Shown: piece after piece, positions 21,252-30,900 of the stretch
Numbering within the stretch: position 1 is the first letter of the stretch
How the letters are laid out: each line of letters opens with the position of its first letter
From: Deltaproteobacteria bacterium
GTDB taxonomy: Bacteria; Myxococcota_A; Polyangia; DRWM01; JAAZOP01
Direction: 5' to 3'
Length of the DNA: 32,454 nucleotides
Assembly (NCBI GenBank): GCA_016218815.1
Contig: JACRCX010000100.1
Location: 1-32,454 of the forward strand
Position numbers and translations under genes: made by a program
Notes under the pieces: model-generated
Told to the model about the DNA's origin: nothing
The model's database searches: none
Seen by the model: the letters and a program-made list of their open reading frames with translations, nothing else

Positions 21252-23420
21252 ATGCGATGGCTGGGTATCACCGCGACGCTCCTTGTCGCGGGGCTGGCCG
21301 CGGCCGCTCCGGGCTGCGACGACGGCGGCGGAACGTCCGTGACCGAGGCGTGCGGCAACGGGGTGGACGACGACGGGGACGGCGCGACGGACTGCGACGA
21401 CGCGGACTGCACAGGCGACCCGGGATGCGCAGCGATCGTGGAGGACTGCGGGAACGGTGCGGACGACGACGGGGACGGGGCGACGGACTGTGACGACGCG
21501 GACTGCGCGGGCGATCCGGGTTGCGCGGCGGGCGTGGAGGACTGCGGGAACGGAGCGGACGACGACGGGGATGGTGCGACGGATTGCGACGACGCGGACT
21601 GCGCGGGCGACCCGGGCTGCGCGCCGGAGGTGGAGGACTGCGGAAACGGCGCGGACGACGACGGGGACGGGGCGACGGACTGCGACGACGCGGACTGCGC
21701 GGGCGACCCGGTGTGCGTGCCGGCGGTCGAGCGCTGCCGCAACGGCGTGGATGACGACGGGGACGGGGCGACGGACTGCGCGGACGACGATTGCGTGGGC
21801 ACGGCGGATTGCGTACCGCCGTTCGAGGACTGCGGGAACGGGGTGGACGACGACGGGGACGCTCTTGCGGATTGCGACGACGCCGACTGCGCGGCGGACA
21901 TCGCCTGCCGTACGGGGTGCGGCGACGCGCTGGACCCGTTCGAGCCGAACGACGATGTCGCGAGCGCCACGGACTCGTCGGCGGTCGGGCCGGGCGACGT
22001 GCCGATCGCGGTGTCCGGCAACGCGGACGTGTTCGCGATCGGCGTCTGCCGAGGCGGAGTCCTGACCGTGGATGTCGCCTTCACGCATGCCGCGGGCGAC
22101 ATCGACGCCGAACTGGTCGCCGCGGACGGCGCGCGGCTGGCGGGATCGTGGTCGGGCGACGACGACGAGCAGGTGATCTGGACCAGCGACCGGCTCGGCG
22201 ACGTCTACCTCGTCGTCGGGATGTACTCGTCCGAGGGGTGCAACGACTACCGGCTGGCGACGACCCTCGACGACGCCGGCTGCATCTGGCACGAGACGGC
22301 GTGTGGGGACGGCATCGACGACGACGGCGACGGCGCGACCGACTGCGCGGACGGCGCCGACTGCTCGGCGGACGCGCACTGCCTGCCGGAGTCCGACTGC
22401 CTCGACGGCCTGGACAACGACGGCGACGGCGCGACCGACTGCCTGGACCCGGGCTGCCGTGCGACCTCCGACTGCACGGCCTCGGGCAACGACGGCTGCG
22501 CGGCTCCGTTCGTACTGCCGGACGACCCGCGCGGGACGTGGTTCGGCGACACGACACCGCTCTCGGGCGACGAGCGCGGGGCGTGTGCGGGTGACGGCCG
22601 GGACGCGGTCTTCCAGTTCACGGTCACGGCACGCGGCGAGTTCCTGGCCGATCTGGAGGGCTCGACGTTCGACACCGTGCTTTACCTGCGGGCCGGGGAC
22701 TGCGCGTCGGGCGCGGAGGTCGCGTGCAACGACGACGTCTCGCGCGGCGTGGTCTGGTCGCGCGTCGGCGGGACGCTCGACCCCGGCACCTACTACCTGT
22801 TCGTCGACGGCTTCGACGCCGGGGCGCACGGCAGGTACATGCTGAGCGTCGACTTCGCGATCACGGAGGTCTGCGACGACGGCGTGGACAACGACGGCGA
22901 CGGCTTCTCGGACTGCGCGGACGGCGACTGCCGCCTGGACGCGGCCTGCGTCGAGTCCGCGTGCGGCAACGGGTTGGACGACGACGGTGACCTGCTCGTC
23001 GACTGCGACGACATCGATTGCTCCGTCGCCGCGGGATGCTACCCAGCGGCGTGCGCGGAGGACTCGCACGAGGACAACGACTCGACCGCGGGAGCGCTGG
23101 CCATCGACTCGATCACGCAGGCCGACGTGCTGGCAGTGACACCGAGCGACGACGATTTCTGGTCGATCGACGCCTGCGCCGGCGCCGTCGTGGAGGTCGA
23201 CGCCCGGTTCCGGCACGCGGACGGCGACGTCGATCTCTACCTGCAGGACGCGTCGGGCGGAGCCCTGGCCGAGTCGAACGGCGCCGTCGACAACGAGTTT
23301 CTCACGTGGACGGCGTCGGCGGCGGGCACGGTCTACCTGCGGGTCGATCTCTACGGCACGCGCGATCCGTGCAACGTCTACCGCCTGGCGGTCCGGGTCG
23401 ATCGGAGTGGATGCCCATGA
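21252..23420 (+). CDS. Large exported protein with ten calcium-loop Cys repeats and three PPC-type domains
   Basis: 722 residues. The signal peptide (MRWLGITATLLVAGLAAAA) ends APGC at Cys22, probably a lipobox. Six tandem 32-residue modules (residues 34-222) read CGNGADDDGDGATDCDDADC, each with a DxDGDxxxD-like loop typical of calcium-binding thrombospondin-3/EF-hand-like repeats plus four or so cysteines. A PPC-type beta domain follows (about 228-345; DPFEPNDDVASATDSS). Then come modules 7-8 (350-415), a second PPC-like domain (416-537), modules 9-10 (540-600) and a third PPC domain (600-722; EDNDSTAGALAIDS). Likely a long, calcium-stiffened surface protein. GGGAGG stands 10 bases before the ATG. 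First gene of a four-gene operon; its stop overlaps the next start. Confidence 0.88.
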   Translation: MRWLGITATLLVAGLAAAAPGCDDGGGTSVTEACGNGVDDDGDGATDCDDADCTGDPGCAAIVEDCGNGADDDGDGATDCDDADCAGDPGCAAGVEDCGNGADDDGDGATDCDDADCAGDPGCAPEVEDCGNGADDDGDGATDCDDADCAGDPVCVPAVERCRNGVDDDGDGATDCADDDCVGTADCVPPFEDCGNGVDDDGDALADCDDADCAADIACRTGCGDALDPFEPNDDVASATDSSAVGPGDVPIAVSGNADVFAIGVCRGGVLTVDVAFTHAAGDIDAELVAADGARLAGSWSGDDDEQVIWTSDRLGDVYLVVGMYSSEGCNDYRLATTLDDAGCIWHETACGDGIDDDGDGATDCADGADCSADAHCLPESDCLDGLDNDGDGATDCLDPGCRATSDCTASGNDGCAAPFVLPDDPRGTWFGDTTPLSGDERGACAGDGRDAVFQFTVTARGEFLADLEGSTFDTVLYLRAGDCASGAEVACNDDVSRGVVWSRVGGTLDPGTYYLFVDGFDAGAHGRYMLSVDFAITEVCDDGVDNDGDGFSDCADGDCRLDAACVESACGNGLDDDGDLLVDCDDIDCSVAAGCYPAACAEDSHEDNDSTAGALAIDSITQADVLAVTPSDDDFWSIDACAGAVVEVDARFRHADGDVDLYLQDASGGALAESNGAVDNEFLTWTASAAGTVYLRVDLYGTRDPCNVYRLAVRVDRSGCP
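21351..21917. repeat. 96-bp coding tandem repeat, six units
   Basis: Six consecutive 96-base units encode the calcium-loop modules of the PPC protein. Units 2-4 are the most alike, near 90% by eye, and later units are more diverged. The array is in frame, so unit gain or loss would lengthen or shorten the protein without breaking it. Confidence 0.88.
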
Positions 23421-25165
23421 GGACTCTCCTGCTGCTGTGCATCGGTCTGCCGGCGCTCGGCGTGGGCTGCGGGGACGACGGGGCGAGCGAGGCCGACGAC
23501 GGGGCGGGGCTCGAGGACGCGACGGCGGAGTCCGACGTCGGGCCCGAGGCGGACGCCGAGGCCGGTCCGGAGGACGCGGGACGCGAGGACGCCTTCGAGG
23601 TCCCGCCGGCTCCCGTGACCGTGGCGCCCGCGGTCGAGCTGCTCCGTGCGGCGGACCCGAAGCTGCCGGGATTCGACGGCTGGCCGCTGGCCTTCGACGT
23701 CGATCCGGCGGGACGGACCGGCCTGCGCTGCCGCGTGGTCCTCGCTCGCGCGACAGGCGAGCTCGGCCGCGTCGAGGCGGACATCACGTCGCGACGCTGC
23801 GCGGTCGCGTGGAGCGGCCGGGCCCCCGACGGGTCCTGGCTTTCGCCCGGACCGCTCACGGCGACCGTGCAGGTGCTTCCGGCGGCCGGGGACGAGGTCT
23901 TCGCGGAGGCGACGGCCGACCTGGAGATCGTGCGCCTGGGCATCGATCGCATTGACCTGGCATCCGGGGCGATCGGCAAGCGCATCGATCTGCTGTGGGC
24001 GGAGATGGACGGAGTGGCCGAGGGCTACTACCTCGCGGAGCGCGACCAGACGCCGTGGAGTCTCGAGCGCGACGCGGGCGAGCCGGCGGCGGCGGTGGAT
24101 CTCGAGCTGGCCGACGGCAGCCCTCGCGAGTCGCCCGCGCCGTGGGTCGATCTCAAGAGTCCGCCGCTGGACGACGCCTCGACGGACGGTGCGGAGCACG
24201 ACACGTACGATCTGCCGACGGCGTGGGTCGCGGGGTCGGTGATCGACGTCTCGGCGCGGCTGTCGTCGGACGTGGCCGGGGCGCCGGGCGGCGGGGCCCC
24301 GGTGGAGAGCGAGGTCCGGGTGGCGGCGCCGCCGGGGACGAGGCTGGTGGGCTCCGGCGCGTTCGCGTCCGGCGGGACGGTCGTGGTGCGTCCGGAAGCG
24401 TCGCCGGTACCGAGCGTGGCGCGGTACGACTGGACGCTCGAGTGGCGGTTCGAGGCCCGCCGGGGGAGCGGGGCGTGGGTACCGGTGCCGGGCAGCCTCG
24501 TGACGGTGCACCGGCTGTACGGCGTGGCGGGCGTGCCGAAGTTCCGCTCGGGCGCGGTCCCGCACCGCGCGTGGGTCGAGGTCCTGGACCTGGTGACGGG
24601 GTGGGTCGACGGGGCCGGGACGGACGGCCCGACGGTGGCCGGACGGATCGTCGAGGGCGTGTACAACGAGCTGGGCCTGCGGTACGACGACGTCTTCGGC
24701 GGCAGCGCGTACACCGAGTACCTCGACGGGTGGAACGGCGGCGTGTTCCACATCGTCGCCTTCCAGCGGCGGGACGACGGCAGCGTGGTCAACTGCTCCG
24801 ACGCGGCCGGGATCGTCTCCGCCTACGCGAACATGGTCGGGGTGGATCTGTCCTACCACATCATCGAGCACCCGACGGCGGGCGGGTTCGACCTCAACTA
24901 CATCCGGCCGATCGGGTTCACGGCGTTCGACGAGACGCCGTTCCGCAGCGGCGGCGGGTCGTTCAGCTACCACGCGGTCACGGGGCCCGCGGACGGCACC
25001 GTGTACGACGCCACCCTGGCGCTCGACGGCGACGGCGATCCGGGCGCGCCGCCCCACACGGCGCTGCTCGCGACGGGGCTCCCGCCCGACGAGTATCTCT
25101 TCGACCTCACCTCGCAGTGGGACGAGGTGATCATCCACATCGACGACACGGTGACGCTGCAATGA
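23417..25165 (+). CDS. Lipoprotein with transglutaminase-like C-terminal domain
   Basis: 582 residues from the ATG overlapping the previous stop (an ATG two codons earlier is also possible). Lipobox LPALGVGC at Cys18, then an acidic linker to about residue 65. The middle (70-410) is beta-rich and not recognised. Residues about 420-570 carry a likely Cys-His-Asp triad in transglutaminase order: C460 in SVVNCSDAAGIVSAYANMVG, H519 in SFSYHAVTG and D531 in VYDATLALDGDGDP. Transglutaminase-like proteins act as peptidases, cross-linkers or inactive binding modules. The assignment is by motif only and moderate. Its position among surface proteins suggests processing or cross-linking of a neighbour. 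Confidence 0.8.
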   Translation: MRTLLLLCIGLPALGVGCGDDGASEADDGAGLEDATAESDVGPEADAEAGPEDAGREDAFEVPPAPVTVAPAVELLRAADPKLPGFDGWPLAFDVDPAGRTGLRCRVVLARATGELGRVEADITSRRCAVAWSGRAPDGSWLSPGPLTATVQVLPAAGDEVFAEATADLEIVRLGIDRIDLASGAIGKRIDLLWAEMDGVAEGYYLAERDQTPWSLERDAGEPAAAVDLELADGSPRESPAPWVDLKSPPLDDASTDGAEHDTYDLPTAWVAGSVIDVSARLSSDVAGAPGGGAPVESEVRVAAPPGTRLVGSGAFASGGTVVVRPEASPVPSVARYDWTLEWRFEARRGSGAWVPVPGSLVTVHRLYGVAGVPKFRSGAVPHRAWVEVLDLVTGWVDGAGTDGPTVAGRIVEGVYNELGLRYDDVFGGSAYTEYLDGWNGGVFHIVAFQRRDDGSVVNCSDAAGIVSAYANMVGVDLSYHIIEHPTAGGFDLNYIRPIGFTAFDETPFRSGGGSFSYHAVTGPADGTVYDATLALDGDGDPGAPPHTALLATGLPPDEYLFDLTSQWDEVIIHIDDTVTLQ

Positions 25166-25836
25166 AGAACCTCGCATGGATCATCCTCCTGGGTCTGGCG
25201 CCGGCCGGGGCGCTCGCGGACGGGCCGGCGGCGCACGGCGGCGTGCCGCTGGACACGCTGACTCCGTCCGGCATGCAGCGGCTGTCGATCGAGGCGCCGG
25301 CGGCGGCCGGGCGACCGGTGGGGCTCACGTTCGGCGAGGCCGGGACACCGGAGGTCCGGATGGAGGTGTTCATCGGCCGGGACGGCGCGGAAGCGCGCGC
25401 GGTGCTGGAGGACTGGCGGCGGACGCTGGTCCGCCCGCCGCCCGAGGCGGAGCTGGGCGACGGCGGGTACGGCGAGGGTCCGCTGTGGGGCTGGGTGCGC
25501 GACAACGTGTTCGTCGCGGTGCAGCGGGTGGCGGGCGAGGCGGACGCGGAGGCGATCGCGGCGCGGGTCGACGAGGCGGTGAAGGCGGCGCCGGCCGGCG
25601 CGGCGACGGCGGCGGTGATCCCGGAGCGGGTCCTGGACGACGCGCAGCTCGGGGACGACCCGCTGCCGCTCCCGCTGCCGTCCGGGCTGGTCGCTGCGCG
25701 CGTGCAGGTCTGCGGGCCCGGCTATGCGCGCAGCACTCGCGACGGCTGGGTGCTCGTCCGAACGGATCCCGGGGTCGTGACGGTGCGGGTGCTGGGGGTA
25801 GACGACCGGCTGCGGGTGACGCGCGGGGACGGGTAG
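25162..25836 (+). CDS. Small secreted protein of unknown function
   Basis: 224 residues, start overlapping the previous stop (ATGA). A signal peptide (MKNLAWIILLGLAPAGALA) is cleaved probably after residue 19; no lipobox. The mature protein is alanine- and acid-rich, with one recognisable stretch of alternating strands (GPLWGWVRDNVFVAVQRVAG) followed by a helix of DAEAIAARVDEAVKAA type. That resembles proteins that bind or escort partners, but no family was recognised. A single cysteine (VQVCGPGYAR). Translational coupling to the transglutaminase-like lipoprotein suggests a shared complex in the periplasm. Confidence 0.8.
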   Translation: MKNLAWIILLGLAPAGALADGPAAHGGVPLDTLTPSGMQRLSIEAPAAAGRPVGLTFGEAGTPEVRMEVFIGRDGAEARAVLEDWRRTLVRPPPEAELGDGGYGEGPLWGWVRDNVFVAVQRVAGEADAEAIAARVDEAVKAAPAGAATAAVIPERVLDDAQLGDDPLPLPLPSGLVAARVQVCGPGYARSTRDGWVLVRTDPGVVTVRVLGVDDRLRVTRGDG

Positions 25837-25858
25837 TGCCGGCGGAGGAGATGCAGGG

Positions 25859-27766
25859 ATGACGAGGGCGCTGGCGGCAGCAATCGTCGCGGGGTGCTGG
25901 CTTGCGGCCGGGTGCGGCTCGGGCGAGCGGACGTGCGGTCTGTCGGCGGGGCCGGAGAGCGCCTGCGGCGAGGGTCAGGTGTGCGTCTGCGCGGTGGCCC
26001 GCTGCGCGCGGTTCGACGTCTCGTGCGACGGCCAATTCCGTTACGCCTCTGGAGGCTGTGTGGAGGAAGCCTTCGCGCTGAGCACGCGCCCGTCCACGCC
26101 CGACGATCATCCTGCGTGCGCGGGTGGCGGAGGCGACGCCGACGCGGGCGAGGCGGACGACGGCGGCGGCGTGGAGGACGGAGACGCGCCCGAGGCGCGG
26201 GCCGACGGGGGCGGCGATTCGCTCATCTGCTTCACCGCGCTCGATTGCACCGACCACAACTTCTGCAACGGGATCGAGGACTGCGATCCGGATTCCCGCC
26301 TGTGCGTCGACGGCCCGCCGCCCGACGAGGGCGCTCCGTGCTCGTCGCCGGTGCCCGGGCGATGCCGCGACGGCGTGTGCGCGGGGTACGAGTGCGGCGA
26401 CAGGTTCGTGGACGCGTTCCTGGGCGAGGAGTGCGACGACGGGAACGACGTCTCCGGCGACGGCTGCGAGCCGGGCTGCCGGACGACGTGCCTGGAGGGC
26501 GAGGCGTGCCACGAGACGCCCGACGATCCGTGCACGGTGGATGAGTGCATTGCGCTGGATCCGCCGAACCTGGGCCGGACCTGCACGCACGACCCCGTGC
26601 CGGCGGGGGAGGTCTGCGACTATCGCGATTCGGATTGTGACGGCGAGGTGGACGAGGGGACGACGCGGGCGGTGCTGGCCGGTCCGCTGCGGTTCACGGA
26701 CTCCGGGCTGCCGGGGGTCGAGCCGGCTCTGGCATGGAACACGTCCAACTACCTGGTGGCCTGGATCGAGGACGCGGGGGGGGGCGGCGGGCTGTGGGCG
26801 CGGCGGGTCACCGCCGCCGGCGCCGCGATGGGAGGCGCGCACCGCGTCGATGCCGCGGGCCGGGCCCGTTCGCCCGACGCGATCTGGTCCCCCACGGCCT
26901 GGGCCGTCGCGTGGCTCGACGAGCGGCGCGGCGGAGGGACGATCGACGTCCGCGTCGCCGTGCTGGACACGGCCGCGGTGCGTATCGGCGCGGAGCAGGT
27001 GCTGACGACGGCGGCGGCGAGGGCGGCGGGACGGCCGGCGCTCGTCTGGGACGGCTTCGGTCTCGGGGTGGCGTGGTCGGACGAGCGCCTCGGCGCAGAC
27101 GCCTCGGAGATCTGGTTCGCGAGGGCCGGCGCCGACGCCGTGCCGGACCCGGCGGGCGAGGTGCGTGTCACCGATGCGGCGGGGGTGTCCCGCGAGCCGC
27201 GACTGGCCTGGACGGGGGCGGCCTACGCCCTGGTCTGGATCGACGGGCAGGACGCCGCGGCCTCCGGCGAGGAGCAGGTCCGGCTCGTGTCGCTCGACGC
27301 GGCGGGCGTTCCGCTGGGGCCGTCCACGGCGCTGACGACGGAGGCCCGTTCGCCGCGCGAGCTGGACCTGGCCTGGAGCGGCACGCGACTTGCGGTGGTC
27401 TGGACCGACGAGCGCGCGGGATCCGACCAGGTGTACCTGCGGACCATCGACGCGGCGGGTGCGGGCGACCCGGAGCGACCGTTGACGGCGACGACGGACG
27501 GAGCATCGATGCCGGCGGTCGCGTGGGGTGGTTTCGAGTGGACGGTCGCGTGGTCGCAGCCCGGAGCCGGCGGAGCGGAGATCGTCGCGGCCTGGTACCC
27601 GCCGCCGGGAACTCCCGAGGAGGGACGGACGGCGATCGGCGGCGGCGCGGCGCCCGCGACCCGGCCGTCGTTGGCGTGGAGTGGCGGCGGCTACGGGTTG
27701 GCGTGGGTCGACGACGCCGACGTCCTGCCGCAGATCTACGTCGCGCTGATCGGGTGCGCGCCGTAG
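25859..27766 (+). CDS. Cys-rich lipoprotein with seven-bladed beta-propeller
   Basis: 635 residues, preceded by GGAGGAG and 22 bases after the previous gene. Lipobox CWLAAGC (Cys19). The N-terminal 265 residues are Cys-rich: an acidic linker, a DUF4215-type module at about 179-211 (GEECDDGNDVSGDGCEPGC) and a DSDCDGEVDEG motif at about 257-267, as in MopE-like surface proteins. Residues about 285-635 hold seven repeats ending in AW-D-x-R type strands (for example PALAWNTSNYLVAWIED and PALVWDGFGLGVAWSDERLG), fitting a seven-bladed propeller. Probably surface displayed and involved in binding. Last gene of the operon; strong RNA-type structures begin 43 bases after its stop. Confidence 0.88.
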   Translation: MTRALAAAIVAGCWLAAGCGSGERTCGLSAGPESACGEGQVCVCAVARCARFDVSCDGQFRYASGGCVEEAFALSTRPSTPDDHPACAGGGGDADAGEADDGGGVEDGDAPEARADGGGDSLICFTALDCTDHNFCNGIEDCDPDSRLCVDGPPPDEGAPCSSPVPGRCRDGVCAGYECGDRFVDAFLGEECDDGNDVSGDGCEPGCRTTCLEGEACHETPDDPCTVDECIALDPPNLGRTCTHDPVPAGEVCDYRDSDCDGEVDEGTTRAVLAGPLRFTDSGLPGVEPALAWNTSNYLVAWIEDAGGGGGLWARRVTAAGAAMGGAHRVDAAGRARSPDAIWSPTAWAVAWLDERRGGGTIDVRVAVLDTAAVRIGAEQVLTTAAARAAGRPALVWDGFGLGVAWSDERLGADASEIWFARAGADAVPDPAGEVRVTDAAGVSREPRLAWTGAAYALVWIDGQDAAASGEEQVRLVSLDAAGVPLGPSTALTTEARSPRELDLAWSGTRLAVVWTDERAGSDQVYLRTIDAAGAGDPERPLTATTDGASMPAVAWGGFEWTVAWSQPGAGGAEIVAAWYPPPGTPEEGRTAIGGGAAPATRPSLAWSGGGYGLAWVDDADVLPQIYVALIGCAP

Positions 27767-27808
27767 ATCTTCAAGGGCCCGCCATCTGGTCGGACTTCCG
27801 TATCCGAA

Positions 27809-27861
27809 CCGCGGGCTGCTCGGCGGCCCAGCCGCCGAGTCCCTTCGGGGCCAGCCCGCGG
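27809..27861. ncRNA. Predicted three-way-junction RNA structure in a convergent intergenic gap
   Basis: A perfect 10-bp closing stem (27809-27818 with 27852-27861, CCGCGGGCTG/CAGCCCGCGG) encloses two hairpins. One is a 9-bp stem 27819-27827 with 27831-27839 and loop CCA. The other is CCC-TTCG-GGG at 27841-27850, with the classical UUCG tetraloop. Only two bases are unpaired at the junction. On the plus strand it lies in the 3' region of the propeller-lipoprotein mRNA. It may be a terminator, an mRNA-stabilising end, or part of a small RNA or dispersed repeat; no known RNA family was recognised. Confidence 0.5.
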
Positions 27862-27879
27862 CTGACCCGACCGACGCAG

Positions 27880-27901
27880 CCGCGCCCTGAAAAGGGCGCG
27901 G
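27880..27901. terminator. Bidirectional terminator-like hairpin
   Basis: CCGCGCCCT (27880-27888) and AGGGCGCGG (27893-27901) form a perfect 9-bp stem with a GAAA loop. It lies between two converging genes, 114 bases after one stop and 34 bases beyond the other. No U-tract follows on either strand, as is usual in very GC-rich genomes. It probably terminates or protects the ends of both transcripts. Confidence 0.6.
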
Positions 27902-27934
27902 TTCGGTTCCGGCCAGGCAGCGGGTCGTTGCAAG

Positions 27935-30900
27935 TCATTCCGCGTATGCGCAGTCGTTGGGTTCCCCAGGCGAAGCGGCGCGGAGGCGCCAGAAGTCGGC
28001 GACGTTGTCGTCGGTGTCCACGTGGAGGCAGCGGCCGAGGGACGCGGGGGCCTCGGGCGGGGCCGGAGGATCGAGCACCGCGGCGCCCTCGCCCGGGGCG
28101 CCGCCGAGGCCCACGAGGTCGACGTCGCGCCCGCTCCGGTCGACGAGGGCAAGCGTGGCGGGACTGGTGACGGCGGCGAGGGCCGGCCAGAGCGCGTCGG
28201 CGCCGGCGAACGGGATGGCGGCGACGACGAACGAACCGTCCGTTCGGGCGGAGCCGGCGAGCGTCGTCTCGGCGACGACGGACCCGGACGCCGAGCGGTG
28301 GACGAGTCGCCAGCCGTCGAGAGCGGCGCCGGGTGCGGCGGACAGCTCGACGAACCGCGGCCCGCCGCTCCAAAGGTCGATTTCGTCGAGCAGCACCGGC
28401 TCGTGGATCGAAAGCACGTACGGCCCGTCGCTGCCGGCGACGGCGCGGACCGCGATGCGCCAGCGGCCCGCGGCCCCGACGGTCAACGCCGCCACGCCGC
28501 CGGTGCCTTCATCCCAGGGATCGGCCGTCACTCCCGTCCCATCCTCGTCCACGACCTCGAGCGCGAGCTCCGTGCGTCCCGCGTAGTCGTCCGGTTGTCC
28601 GGCGAATGCCTCGAGGCGCGCCCCACGCGGCAGGTCGACTTCGTAGCGGTCGATGTCGTAGCCCTCGTCGAGCCGTCCGAGGTGGGCGGAGGCGAGATCA
28701 TCCGACAGCGACTCTTCGACGCCCGCATCGTCGTTGTCGCCGATGTCGAAGTAGGGATCGTAGGCGAGCCACGACGCGTAGCGCAGCTCGCAGATCGTCG
28801 GCACCTCGGCATCGATGACGAGGAACCCGGCGGCGGCGTCTTCCGCCGCGGCGGGGATCGCGTGGGGCAGGGGGGAGCCGCCGTCGCCGCGGGCCAGCAG
28901 CGTGATGCCGTCCCGGGCGACGAGCGACACGAGAACGCGCTCCGGGTCATCACACGAAGCGCGGACGGCGGCCAGATCGGCGGTGGCGGCGAGGGCGCGG
29001 ACGACGGGTGCTTCCGGAGCGACGCCGACCGTTTCCGGGGCGGCGTCCACCCCGAGCGCCCGGGGGAGGCCGCCGGCGGGCAGGACGCCCATGGCGGCTG
29101 CGCCCTCGTCCGAGAGGAAGACGATCCATCGCGGACGGTCGGCGGTGGCGTCGAGGGCGATGGCGGCGTCGACCGAGATCAGATCCGGGGGGGTGAGAGT
29201 CGGTACGCCGACGACCAGCTCGTCGCCGGCCGCCCCGCCGGTCGCCACGCGGGCGGAGACTCCCGAACCGACGTCGAGCCCCTGGATCCGGGCCGTGATG
29301 GGCTGGGCGCCGGGGCGGCGCGCGAGCATCGTCTCGGTCGGCGAGACGGAGGGCGGCGCGGGAAGGACGGGGAGCACGAGGGCAACGAAGACGCCCGAGC
29401 CGTCGAGATCGACCTCGAGGACGGCGAGGCCGCCGTCAGCTTCATCCGCGCCAGGCTCCGCGGCCAGCAGGTCCAGCGTGAGCTTCCCGGCCTCGCGGCC
29501 ATGGACGGAGACGTTGGCGAGCCCCTCGACGGCGCGTGCGGTCGAGACCGCGGGATCCACGTCCGTGCCGGACAGCTCGACCTGCGCGGCGCGTCCGGCG
29601 TGCAGCCACCCGGGCGAGACGTGGAGATCGCGTGCGGGCGCGTCGAGCCAGACCAGTCCGGTGTCGACGGTCCGTCCCGTGCGCATCCAGGCCAGGTGGC
29701 CGCCGCGCCAGGTGACGGACGGTGCGACCTGCACGCGGACGCGGGCCTGGTCGGGCCGAGTCACCTCGCGGCGTTCGAGGGAGACGAAGTCCGGGTCCGG
29801 CGCACCCAGCTCGGCGCGCGTCGATGAGGTCCACGCCGTGGGGCCGCCGTCCGGGCGGACGCCGTCGAGCGTGACCTCGACGTCGGCCCCCGCCCCGACG
29901 GCGATCCCCTCGAAGCTTCCCGGATCGCCTTCCGAGACCTCGATCACGGCCGGAACCGCGATGCCCCGGGAGACGAGGACAAGCACGTGGTTGCCCGGCG
30001 GTGTGGACTGGTCGGCGCCGAGCGAGAAGTAGGCGGTCGAACCGTCCGGGCCGGGGATCACGGTCAGCCCGCCCGCGACGAGGCCGGCGCGGGGGGGAGG
30101 GACGACGACGGTATCGGGCCCGAGCACGCCGGGCGGGGCCTGCACGAGCGCGGTCACCGTGCTCCCGCCCGCGTAGAGCGGCGGGTGGCGGACCTCGCCG
30201 TAGACCCGGGCGAGCGGAACCGCGTCGACGCGGGCGGCAAGATGGCGGGCGCGCCCGCCGGAGGTGCGGTGCCCGTGTGCGGAGACGGAAACGTGGCCCG
30301 GGTCGAGCGCGAGGGACGAGAGGGCGGTGAAGTCCCATCCGTCCGCGCCGGGCGGAGCGGAGGCGGTGACCTCGAGGCCCGGGATGTCGGTCCGCAGCGC
30401 GGCCGGCCAGGGCCGAGCGCCGTCGAGGAACGATGGATCCGAGGAAGCGAAGGACATCTCGTGGGGGCGGCCGTCGATCAGCAGGTAGTCGGGGACGATC
30501 CGCGGGGCGGCCGGGGTGGTGCGGGACACGCGAATCGGGCAGGACAGCCGCGTGGCGCCGGCGACGAGCCGGAATTCGGAGTTTCCCCACGGGGCGTCGC
30601 GGGAGACACGCACCTGCGCGGTCGCGTTCTCCGCATCGCGGACCCGGAACGAACGCACCTTGAGACCGCTTCCCGGCTCGGAGTCGAGGGTCGCCGGGAG
30701 GGACGTGAGGTCGAGGCCGGTCACGACGAGGTCGACGTCGATGTCGGTGTCCGTGTCGCCGGCGGGATGCTCCAGCGTCTCGGGCCTCAACGAACATGCC
30801 GCGTCCGCCGGTTCCTCGACGGTCAGGTCGCAGCTCACCGTCTCCCCGCCGGACGTGATGGTCATCGTGACCGGTCGAGCGGGGGCGTCGTCGGCGACGG

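Noticed and set aside
21111..23216. Minus-strand open frame opposite the calcium-loop protein
   Set aside because: Its Val/Arg/Ala repeat pattern is the complement of the DDDGDG repeats, not an independent protein.
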